A stretch of DNA of 21,104 nucleotides, from NCBI GenBank assembly GCA_001970855.1, contig LSSN01002197.1, positions 1 through 21,104 of the forward strand, read 5' to 3'. Of this stretch, positions 10,201-17,717 are shown piece by piece. How positions within the stretch are numbered: position 1 is the first letter of the stretch; every line of letters begins with the position of its first letter. Source of the DNA: Smittium culicis (lineage: Eukaryota; Kickxellomycota; Harpellomycetes; Harpellales; Legeriomycetaceae). Below the pieces are notes generated by a model. The model did not search any database, had not been told where the DNA came from, and saw only the letters and a list, made by a program, of their open reading frames with translations. The position numbers were made by a program, and so were the translations under genes.

Positions 10201-13200
10201 ATTCTCTATTCAGACACTTACTACCACGACCATAGGTGGTATCGCCACTATAACGATAAAAATGGGTTTAACTATTACCAATATAATGTTATGAGAGTTC
10301 TCAGAAGCGGCCACGCGCATGGCCGCATTGGATTCGACCCTAAAAACTTGCTTGTTTCAAGTGTCGCTAATCCCAAAGATAACGTTTACAGATCTATCAT
10401 CAACGGTCAAGTATTCGATCTATCTAGTTATATAAATGCTAATGGTGCTCCTTATATAGTCACACCTGATGGAATTTCAAATGACACAAACACAATATCT
10501 ACTGAAGCAAGAAATTTCATGTCCCCAACCGTTAGAACCATGTTCCAGCAAAATCAAGGTAAAGATATCTCGGATATTTGGTCAACATACCTTCAATCTA
10601 ACCCAAATGAAGCAAAAATCAATTTCAACTGCCTACGTGGTGCTTTTTATATCGGTGATGTCGATTTAAGAAAATCATTTAGATGCTACTTTGCAAATTA
10701 CATGCTTCTAGCAGGCTCAATTTTTATCGTATCGATGATTTTTGTCAAATTCATTGCAAGTATCAGAATTGGTAACAAAAAAGTTAACCCTGAACTGTTC
10801 GAATCTTTTGTTATTTGCAACGTTCCTTGTTATACTGAAAATGAAGAGTCCTTGAAAGGAACTATTGATTCTATCGCCAGAATGACTTACGATGATAAAA
10901 GGAAACTCATCTGCATCGTTTGTGATGGTATTGTTATGGGTAGTGGGAACGATAAACCAACACCAAACATTCTATTTGATATTTTAAATATAGCCAACGT
11001 TGACTCTGAACCGTTAAGCTACTTTTCTCTGGGCGAAAATATTAAACAACACAATATGGCCCAGATTTACAGCGGCTTGTACGAAGTTAGCGGTCACACT
11101 GTTCCTTACCTTTTAATTGTCAAATGTGGAACTCCAGGAGAAACTTTAAAGCGTGGTAACAGAGGTAAGCGTGACTCCCAAATATTGCTAATGAGATTCT
11201 TCAACAAAGTTTTCTTTGATTTGCCGATGACTCCACTTGAACTCGAAATTTTCCATCAAATGAAAAATGTTATTGGTGTTGATCCATCTATGTATGAATA
11301 TATTCTTATGATTGATGCTGATACTACCGCTTCACGAATGGGTCTTAGCTACTTGCTCTCCGCAATGCAAAATGATTCTAAAATTATGGGCGCTTGTGGT
11401 GAAACTCAAATTGCTAACCCTAAAGAAAGTTGGACATCTATGCTCCAAGTCTACGAGTACTTCATTGCTCATTTCATGGCAAAATCGTTCGAATCTTTAT
11501 TTGGTACTGTCACCTGTTTGCCTGGTTGCTTCTGCTTATATAGAATTAAATCTAACAATGGCCAAATACCTCTACTTATCTCTAATACTGTTGTACAGGA
11601 ATACTCAACCAATAAAGCTGTTACATTGCACGAAAAGAATCTCCTTTTACTCGGTGAAGATCGTTACTTAACCACTCTAATGCTTAAAAACTTCCCTAAC
11701 TACAAAACTAAATTTGTTGGATATGCAAACTGTAAAACTAATGTTCCTCAAAACTGGCGTATTCTATTGTCGCAAAGACGTAGATGGATTAACTCTACTG
11801 TTCACAATCTCTTTGAACTTATACTCTTGCCAAACATGTGCGGCTTCTGCTGTTTCTCTATGAGATTTGTTGTTTTTATTGATTTGATCTCTACTGTAAT
11901 TATGCCTGCTACTATGGCCTATCTCGGTATTCTAATTTACCAACTAACAAACACTGCTACCAGTTACATCAGTTTATACCTACTTGTAGCCATTTATGCT
12001 CTACAAGCATTCGTTTTCATCTTGCACAAACAATGGCAACATATTGGATGGATGATTATTTATTTGATTGCCATCCCATTATTCTCTTTTATGATTCCAG
12101 TATACTCGTTTTGGCACTTTGATGATTTCAGTTGGGGTAACACACGTAAAATATCAAATACTGATGATGATGATAGCTCCGGAGGCAAAAACAAATTTGA
12201 AAATTTTGAAATGACAACCTTTGATCCAAAATCAATCCCAATGAGAAAATGGAGCGATTATGAAAAGGAACTCTTGTTTGAAATGAACTCTGAAGCATTC
12301 AACGGCAGATCGCAAACCTCACACTCTGTTAATTCAAGGTCTGGAGCCCAATCTAGAGCTGCTACTGCAATGTCTTATAATCAAATGGCTGGAATGCAAG
12401 GAGGCGGCCCTGTACCACAATTCCATGCGGGACAAATGGGTATAGGTGGCGGGTACCCAGCTCATATGTCACCTGTACCTCAATTTGCACCCAACTTTTC
12501 AACTATCCCATCAGCTCCAGTATCTCTCCATAATGCAGGCGTGCCCATGCATATGATGAATGCCATCGATCCTTCATTGATTAGATCCAGCTACAACCCA
12601 AACCGCCTCTCGACTTACTCGCAAGGCTTCCAGATGGGACAAAATCCACAAATAAACAATATGAGAGCCACTAATGTGCAAATGGGACCCAGTGCTCAGA
12701 TGAACAACATGCAGATGAATCCTATAAACCAAATGGGTAATATGAATATGCCATCAAACCAAATCGTTTACCAACAACAGCGAACTCCGCCAACACCAAT
12801 CAACAATGAACAGAATATTGGTATATATAATCTCGGATCGAACAATGTAGGATCACAGCCCGCTGTTTCGAATTTTGTTAATGATGAAAACGCATTTGTT
12901 GCAAACTTGAGCGCATACATGCAGAACAGTACCAGCATTGCTAGCTACAACTCAAATGTTCCACTATTAAATCAGAACCAACAAAACTTCTCGCCACAAA
13001 AACAACAGCTATCGCCTAACCAAAACCAGTCCAGACAACAGCTATCAGGAAATGAGAATGCTGGATCAACAACATTTTCAGATGACGGTTCAAATTGGCC
13101 AAGTGGTGCCAGCGACAAAATGATTACTGATATCACTCTTGATTTGCTAAATCAAAACGGTACACTCGAACTCAGTAAGAGGGAAATTAGAAATATGATA

Positions 13201-13302
13201 TCTCAACGTGCAAATATGAGCCCTGAAGAGATAAAAATGCGTAAAGCCGTTATTAATAATGCCATCCTAGAATTTATCAATTTCCACAATGCTCAACAAT
13301 AA
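7300..13302 (+). CDS. Chitin synthase with N-terminal myosin-motor-like domain (division 2, class V/VII type)
   Basis: This is a 2,000-residue, apparently intron-free membrane enzyme that polymerises UDP-GlcNAc into cell-wall chitin. Residues ~1-760 form a diverged myosin motor: P-loop GHAASGKS (~123-130) fits GxxxxGKS, switch I keeps NVASSR (~170-177), and switch II reads DTIGSN (~424), lacking the usual Phe-Glu. Two membrane segments follow at ~825-885. A cytochrome-b5-like region starts at ~906 (ALIAIRGEVFDVNKY), with a second b5-like repeat at ~1029 (INGQVFDLSSYI) and a membrane segment at ~1133-1155. The glycosyltransferase core (~1168-1520) shows VPCYTENEESL, DADTT (~1337), EDRYLTT (~1453) and the catalytic QRRRWINS (~1491). 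Membrane segments follow at ~1523-1610. A Met/Gln/Asn/Pro-rich tail (~1690-1935) precedes a DEK_C-like C-terminus (~1940-2000). Myosin-chitin synthases are delivered to growth tips along the cytoskeleton; that role here is inferred. Class V versus VII is not resolved. Confidence 0.96.
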   Translation: MDNSHTYVDGSPVKNFYNLNKIKDASTINVEKLAKHILDTIEAYSGTFFSVGSQVLLSIDNSRDNPSFQNHDIASAYYEYLIAGSSPKNQRVNLDNPHIYKLINNAYNHMLFSNQSQSVIFLGHAASGKSVNKLDSIFMLNIMNPGQQEFFDKLNASIKVLDYFTTSRIDKFNVASSRANTILDIFFDSAGSPIGSKTTILSLESNRFRDNPKSNLNKSPFLPTLNKLGNSSSPQNSPTSNDFPIFQIIDLFKDICSSHFISLRLDPSLDSNDSPSSSGNLDFSDLSSIGSQELIDLQLLMKSFGISNKLSSKVFTLLGAIVNLSSIDFVKSSSQNNVEPVSIPNGLAESLGFVRSNSHLSDLLTTSRSNINNSRVVTNLSVDASINKKLDLCWILYRQLVYWIVDSINNSLSTSDESLSFSLIDTIGSNAISSDFDLLSINFFNDRLINFMTYEIFQSNNIEYTKENIDFIPIINPNSDNKSRLDLYLNPNAGLFSIIESNSSLITSSIFEKKRNFSSSRSSISNSSSFYSTNFSQSDSKFFLDLKNILDLDSSHYFGFAKKSNFFEISHFFGKSEYNSSNIIRSNVLESKTFLDEEYRQLLANSNDKSFVSALFSSPENDEPNTMCVTVSKLAQNANKLISHIESSKTWFVVCLLTNINNSSLSLSNKYLISQLKSYDMDLVVRRKRTEFFISFDFDQFIELFHHKSDDDKFIKKLKLHLKYGHQDFFIGKSKVFLSSECFNNLVYLFNNNLLDLDKVINDEDPSRLSHIDKDNYGQNSNKKINNASSDFDSNIQLKTQSKVEKSQTSPFKKSKPKKSGMRKTWLFIVYSLTFYIPIFLVSIFTGIKDKQRLMAWREKVALCLIILFSCFFVIFWIGVLGLLICPKQNIYSLPELFGHNTEGDALIAIRGEVFDVNKYQHNGVTFKQLLDNNYLGRDLSNTFPLQLSYVCNGLNVDPRLSMQDKPILYSDTYYHDHRWYRHYNDKNGFNYYQYNVMRVLRSGHAHGRIGFDPKNLLVSSVANPKDNVYRSIINGQVFDLSSYINANGAPYIVTPDGISNDTNTISTEARNFMSPTVRTMFQQNQGKDISDIWSTYLQSNPNEAKINFNCLRGAFYIGDVDLRKSFRCYFANYMLLAGSIFIVSMIFVKFIASIRIGNKKVNPELFESFVICNVPCYTENEESLKGTIDSIARMTYDDKRKLICIVCDGIVMGSGNDKPTPNILFDILNIANVDSEPLSYFSLGENIKQHNMAQIYSGLYEVSGHTVPYLLIVKCGTPGETLKRGNRGKRDSQILLMRFFNKVFFDLPMTPLELEIFHQMKNVIGVDPSMYEYILMIDADTTASRMGLSYLLSAMQNDSKIMGACGETQIANPKESWTSMLQVYEYFIAHFMAKSFESLFGTVTCLPGCFCLYRIKSNNGQIPLLISNTVVQEYSTNKAVTLHEKNLLLLGEDRYLTTLMLKNFPNYKTKFVGYANCKTNVPQNWRILLSQRRRWINSTVHNLFELILLPNMCGFCCFSMRFVVFIDLISTVIMPATMAYLGILIYQLTNTATSYISLYLLVAIYALQAFVFILHKQWQHIGWMIIYLIAIPLFSFMIPVYSFWHFDDFSWGNTRKISNTDDDDSSGGKNKFENFEMTTFDPKSIPMRKWSDYEKELLFEMNSEAFNGRSQTSHSVNSRSGAQSRAATAMSYNQMAGMQGGGPVPQFHAGQMGIGGGYPAHMSPVPQFAPNFSTIPSAPVSLHNAGVPMHMMNAIDPSLIRSSYNPNRLSTYSQGFQMGQNPQINNMRATNVQMGPSAQMNNMQMNPINQMGNMNMPSNQIVYQQQRTPPTPINNEQNIGIYNLGSNNVGSQPAVSNFVNDENAFVANLSAYMQNSTSIASYNSNVPLLNQNQQNFSPQKQQLSPNQNQSRQQLSGNENAGSTTFSDDGSNWPSGASDKMITDITLDLLNQNGTLELSKREIRNMISQRANMSPEEIKMRKAVINNAILEFINFHNAQQ

Positions 13303-13801
13303 CCTGGTTTTTTTGATTCTGCTAGTTTTGAACACGTGTTATACTCATACCCACCCACCTTTTTCCCTCTACCATTTTTTAATCTGTTCCTAATATTACC
13401 TTATTTTATTTTATTTAATATATTTACAATATTTTTTTAATTTACTATACCCTATTTTTATTACTTATTTTAATTAATTAAACTTTACTTTGAAAAAAAA
13501 AATTCTGAATTGCTGATAATCAACGATCGCTATAACTTTTTTTTTTTTTTTTGGAGCTTACTACAATACATGAATTGAAATTTAACGGATTTAAATTATA
13601 TTGATATAATTGCACTTTACTACCTCTAACTTGGAAAAAAAATTTCTTGGACAATATAATCGGATAAGATAATCTATAAAAATTTAATTTCTTATCTACT
13701 ATTCACTTTTTTTACGCCTTGTCCAAATAAAATTGACAATTAACGATTGAGTGTGTGTTCTATCGTTTTTAACTTATTAATGAATCTTTGTAAAGCTTAA
13801 C

Positions 13802-13859
13802 AATTGCTACGTTTTGGAAAAAGCTTGGTCTCAATAGAAAAAGCTTAACTATAGCAATT
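13802..13859. repeat. Inverted repeat with AAGCTT-containing loop
   Basis: AATTGCTA (13802-13809) and TAGCAATT (13852-13859) form a perfect 8-bp stem around a 42-nt loop. Inside the loop AAAAAGCTT occurs twice, and a third AAAGCTT lies just outside on the left. It could be a hairpin or a mobile-element footprint. Confidence 0.4.
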
Positions 13860-13907
13860 AAATTATCAACGCTCAAGATTGAATCGCGGTTTTTTATTAG
13901 CCAAATC

Positions 13908-13928
13908 GGGGGAAGGGGGGGAGGGGGG
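13908..13928 (+). other. G-tract with quadruplex potential
   Basis: The runs are G5-AA-G7-A-G6. The 7-G run can supply two G-triplets, so an intramolecular quadruplex is possible. Read on the minus strand it resembles the C-tracts upstream of NOG2 and URA3, but no minus-strand gene follows to its left. Confidence 0.5.
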
Positions 13929-14011
13929 TTGTATAAATCGCTGAACTCGCTTTTTCTTCATAATTTAGTCATTTTTCGACAAAATTTAATTACTAACACA
14001 AAAAAAACTAA

Positions 14012-15590
14012 AATGACGCAAAAAAATAAACTCTAAACACCTCGAATATAACTCAGACGAAATCTATAAAACGAAAGTGACAGATTTTTTAGTAATCTAC
14101 TGTTGATAAAAGCTCAAAAGTTCCTGTAGCTGCATCAGATGAAAGTAGTTATGGTTTTATTGAAGTGGAGATCAAATAGGGAAAGGTAGTTTGCTGAGCA
14201 AGGCTTATCCAAGTAAAAATATTGTGGTAAAAAAACTGGATACTCCCGAAACAATTATTTTACAGATCACAACAAAACTAAATAGTTCTACTTTTATCAC
14301 CAGAAATGAACATGTAGAAAGGGGTTATTCTCAAGTACCTAATTTTTCGAGGTGAGCAAAGTATCAAGAAATTTACTTAATTAAAATCAGTCATAAACGC
14401 TAGATTTAGCTGGTCCCAGTTCTATGGAAACGTCAAGGATGCTCTGATGAGCGCATTAAAAAATTTTTGAAAGGTAAAATATCTCCGTTAAGACGACTTC
14501 AGACCAAAGGAATTTTTTTTATTTTTAATGAAAGAGGGGGTGTTGACGATCGTATTAATAGTAAATTTACTTATAACGAAATTGAGATATACTTTCACCA
14601 AACCATGATGGATGATAATATAAAGCTCATAAAAATTCCCAACTCGAGAGAATTCGTATTTGGTACACTACCCAAACTAATAAACACACTATTTTCTCAA
14701 TTCGGTAAAATTTTCGACTTTCCGGGAAGTAAATTGAAAGTATACGACTAATACTTACATCGCTAAATCAATATTACTTTCGGAAAATATTCCAAAGTTA
14801 TAATTACCAAGTTTTCTGATACACGAAACTAGTATAATTGCAATATTTTTCAAAGTCTTTTGTGAATTCGGTAGTTTTCGCGAATTAGTCGTGCACTGGA
14901 AATATGATTGCCCCAAGATGGAAAAGTATTAAAAAAAAATCGCAAAAACAAGAGTCTAAAAATAATATGAAAGTCCGATTTAATTACTTTGGATCGGGAA
15001 AGGAAAAATAAAATCGCCGATCTTCCAATAAAAAAAAAACAGGGAACGAAATTTAATAAATGAAATCCCTAAATATGACATAGAATCGAAAAGTGTTGAT
15101 AATACTAAAGTCATCGTTAATAAAACAGAATATACATCAGGTACTAGAAATATTAATCAAAGAGTAATAATTAATACTATAAAAAATAAATATTTGCTTG
15201 CAAATTATACAAAAAAAACCCCCAAAAATATAAAAATTTCTTGTAATTTAAAAAATAATCAATTGAGCACACTCTAAAATTCCTACATAAAGAATTCGTC
15301 GATAAGATAAATTTAAAATTTTTGATATATCTATGGCTACTCCATGTAATGTCCGATTTGCTTGATAATGAGTGTGGTGAAATGGGAAATTATTCTGATA
15401 ACATTTTTTAAATGACAGAATTCATGCGTCACCTACTCTGATAGTTACTTAAGCATATAAGATTATGATTTATTCGAAATAAACGCTAATAACAATATCT
15501 CATTGAAAGTATTTATAGAATACAAAAACACAAAAATAAAAGAAATAGGCCCTTCATAATTCTCTTACCACAAGTGCATGTGAAATAATA
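14012..15590 (+). pseudogene. 5' part of a decayed LINE: ORF1 remnants
   Basis: Coding-like fragments appear in changing frames without usable starts. They are at about 14096-14176 (Ser/Val-rich, ends TAG), 14177-14355, 14382-14470, 14410-14751 (about 113 codons, contains LINTLFSQFGKI) and 15031-15277 (about 82 codons). At 14870-14911 the frame reads a broken CCHC zinc knuckle: HWKYDCPKM preserves the His-x4-Cys half, while the first two Cys positions are Gly and Arg, each one base from Cys. A CCHC knuckle in the first ORF, upstream of endonuclease/RT, is the normal order for L1/Tad-like LINEs. The ATG at 14012 (MTQK, then stop) could be the old start. An endonuclease domain expected before 15598 is not recognisable. 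Confidence 0.4.
14870..14911 (+). pseudogene. Relic CCHC zinc knuckle
   Basis: In the frame through 14861-14932 the text runs Gly-Ser-Phe-Arg-Glu-Leu-Val-Val-His-Trp-Lys-Tyr-Asp-Cys-Pro-Lys. The spacing fits C-x2-C-x4-H-x4-C with both leading cysteines replaced by single-base changes (TGT to GGT, TGC to CGC). Nucleic-acid-binding knuckles of this type end the ORF1 protein of many LINEs. Confidence 0.4.
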
Positions 15591-15597
15591 CACATAT

Positions 15598-17327
15598 ATG
15601 GCCAAACTATTAAAAAATAACATAAATAAATGGAATCTAAATATTAAGCTTCTAGATAAAGATTCAAAAAAAAAAAACGGAACAATTGATTTAAAAATAA
15701 ACAAGTTGATTCTCACGAATACTTGTCATAAATAAAATACAGATGCAAAAGTACATTTATGCATCTAGGGGAAGAAAATCTTGGGAAAAACGTAAACGAA
15801 AACTTGATAAAAACAGCGAAATTATAAGAAAATCGACTGTCTGAGAGTATATTAATAATATGCAAAAAAAAAATTATTTAATAGAGTAAAAAGACAATGA
15901 AAAAGAAATATTGGATGTAATCATTATAAGATCAAGATATAATTGGATTTAAAATATGAAAGTACAGATAAATTTCTATTTGTGCTTCTAAATTCTCGAT
16001 ATAAAAAAAACGATAGATGGATTATACAACATTAAAATTGAATTAATAACAGAAAACGACGAAATATGGAAGGTCGTAAGTAGTTTCTACGAATAATTTT
16101 TAAAAAAGGAATCGCTGGAAATAATTTTCAAAGTGAACTTATTTGTGGTAGAACTCTAGTACCACTACCTTTACTTTCAATTGAGATTTTTCTTGGTATA
16201 TGATTTTATACGCTAAATATCGGAGAATTTTCGTACTTTCAGTTTATGCACTAAGTTTATTAATGTTTTGTTGTAAGGATAATGTTTCTTTGAGTCTATT
16301 TTCAATTTCTTTTGGTTTTAATAAGGAGCGAGTTTTAATTTTGCTTATAATTACTATTTAGTCTTTTTTCACATATGTTTATGCTATTTATTTTATTTTA
16401 TTTAAATTTCAATTATTAACTATTCAAAGACAAAAAAATAACTACTATAATTTTCGGTCTCCTTTTTTTCCAGGCGGATTCAACAATCTTTCGCCCGTGT
16501 TATATACGAACTCAACACACTCTGTCGTATTTTTCCTATAATTTCCACATTTATGTGTTTTGGGGTTTTTATTTATTTCATCTCCTTAGCTATGCTATCC
16601 GAAATCTATTTGTTGAGCTAGTTAGTCTTTATAGAAAGAGAAAATTCGTTAAAATTTCATAAATAAATGAGGAGTTTATTTTATCGCATTCTCTCCTTTC
16701 TTTACTACGCTTTGTAATTCATAGTTTTAATTATGTATTTTCTTTTCATCAGGTCGTAGATTTACTCTACGACATATTTCTAATATAAATATTAAATTAA
16801 ATAATAAAGAAAAAAAAAAGGTCGGAAAAGATATTGAATTTAGTGAAATTGTTAGCACAATTGAAGAATCGCCTAAAAAATAAAATAGCTACAGATGACC
16901 TATGTTTTGAATTCTATAAAAAAAATCAAGAACTAAATAGCTAACCATTTTACTAAAATATTCTGCGCAATTAAATAAATGTAAAAATTGAACTCTGTTA
17001 ATGGCGGTTCAAAAATTGCTTTCATTCCTAAAAAAGAACATCTAATGGGTCTGAAAAAATATAGACCTATCACACTATCTAATTGTGGTGAAAAAAGATA
17101 CACAAAAATATTAATAAATAGGATATAATAAGTAATAAAATATTTATATACAGCCGCCAATCAGGATAGATTAAAGTAAGAAGTATCTTCGAAAACGTTG
17201 ATGCATAAAATTTTTTGATATAAAATAGCAAAAAAAGACCCCAGCTAACCAATGGATAACTAATTGTTCTCGATAAAGAAAAATTAAATGATAGAGTGGA
17301 CTGTTTGCACCACTTTAAGTTTCTAGA
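15598..17327 (+). pseudogene. Decayed LINE ORF2: linker and reverse transcriptase fragments
   Basis: Successive frames show LINE ORF2 text in the right order. At 15598-15735, NKWNLNIKLLDKDS resembles the W-x-LN-x-x-LL segment that follows the endonuclease in L1-like ORF2. At 15961-16130 come NSRYKKN, then IDGLYNIKIELITENDEI and VVSSFYE before a stop. At 16816-16950, IEFSEIVSTIEESPKK and, after a frameshift, FEFYKKNQEL match the start of the RT domain. At 16991-17128, KIAFIPKKEHLMGLKKYRPI matches the RT block with PKK..L..YRPI. At 17263-17327, LDKEKLNDRVDC matches RT motif A (DxEKAYDRV), ending abruptly at the LTR-like segment. Multiple frameshifts and stops mean it is non-functional. The segment 16160-16815 does not belong (see the nested insertion). 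Confidence 0.75.
16131..16815 (-). mobile_element. Probable nested insertion inside the decayed LINE
   Basis: In LINEs the FYE..F linker and the start of the RT domain are usually only tens of residues apart; here they are about 680 bp apart. The intervening DNA is T-rich on the plus strand and its coding-like traces are on the minus strand: at about 16170-16345 a Lys/Leu-rich fragment of nearly 60 codons with one stop, and at 16446-16570 a fragment with KCGNYRKNTTEC resembling a damaged zinc knuckle. Two 21-nt hairpins (16145-16165 and 16753-16773) lie near its ends. The exact borders and a target duplication were not found. Element type is unknown; a gag-containing retroelement fragment is one possibility. 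Confidence 0.35.
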
Positions 17328-17338
17328 TGTTATGCACA

Positions 17339-17437
17339 GAAACATTCTAGAGCATCATAGAACACCATGGAACATTTTGGGATACAATGGAATGTTATCC
17401 ATAGATTATTTCTAGTCGCTTCTAGAACCTTCTAGAA
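17339..17437 (+). promoter_or_regulatory. Heat-shock-element cluster (step-type and perfect)
   Basis: GAA triplets recur at 17339, 17360, 17370 and 17390 with degenerate GAG/GGA at 17350 and 17380, a 10-bp spacing as in step-type HSEs. TTCTAGAACCTTCTAGAA at 17420-17437 is a perfect alternating TTCnnGAA array of four units. TTCTAGA also occurs at 17321 and 17345. HSF1 binds such sites; activity here is inferred. Confidence 0.65.
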
Positions 17438-17532
17438 AATTTCATAATATCTCGCGAAATATTACTTGAAAATTATTAATTCTTTTATAATTATCTTTAT
17501 TTAATAATATCATTTAGATTTTTCTTCAAAAT

Positions 17533-17541
17533 TATAAAAGG
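17533..17541 (+). promoter_or_regulatory. TATA box (TATAAAAGG)
   Basis: This is a consensus TATA box about 95 bp downstream of the perfect heat-shock element and about 100 bp upstream of the AATAAA signal, as expected within an LTR. Transcription would run to the right on the plus strand, antisense to the neighbouring LINE. Confidence 0.5.
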
Positions 17542-17717
17542 GTAACCTTTTTCCATCTTTCAGAAAAATCTAAGTGTATTGTTTATTATATAATATTTAT
17601 CCCACTAAATTATATTATCCCTATAATATTAAATAAAAAGCAATATCTTTGTCTTAGCCTTAGTTCCAGTTTCAGTCAACCTTAGCCTTCTCTTTATTCC
17701 TCCCTTCTTTCCTAACA

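Larger units (their letters stand above)
13303..14011. other. Intergenic, 3' flank of the chitin synthase
   Basis: No gene is seen here. After the TAA the sequence is T-rich and AT-only in places, consistent with a 3' UTR and polyadenylation region. It has a 16-T run (13537-13552), an inverted repeat at 13802-13859, and a G-rich tract (13908-13928) that may mark the left edge of the decayed retroelement or an unrelated promoter. Confidence 0.5.
17328..17717 (+). mobile_element. Solo LTR-like segment with heat-shock-element promoter
   Basis: The segment begins TGTTATGC and ends CCTAACA, so it has TGTTA/TAACA inverted ends, the usual LTR form (TG...CA). In order it contains a 10-bp-periodic GAA array (17339-17392), a perfect four-unit heat-shock element (17420-17437), a TATA box (17533-17540) and AATAAA (17632-17637). 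A pyrimidine-rich 3' part resembles the U5 end of copia-type LTRs. The flanks differ (CTAGA left, CATTC right), so no target duplication is visible. Coding traces of a plus-strand LINE stop at its left edge and those of a minus-strand LINE at its right edge. No internal retroelement genes are present. An alternative is a captured heat-shock gene promoter. The LTR call is inference from structure. Confidence 0.5.

Noticed and set aside
14440..14475. CTGATGAG followed by GAAA, resembling a hammerhead ribozyme core
   Set aside because: The bases between the two core pieces do not form a convincing stem II and no matching stems I/III with a cleavage triplet were found; it lies inside coding-like LINE ORF1 remnants.
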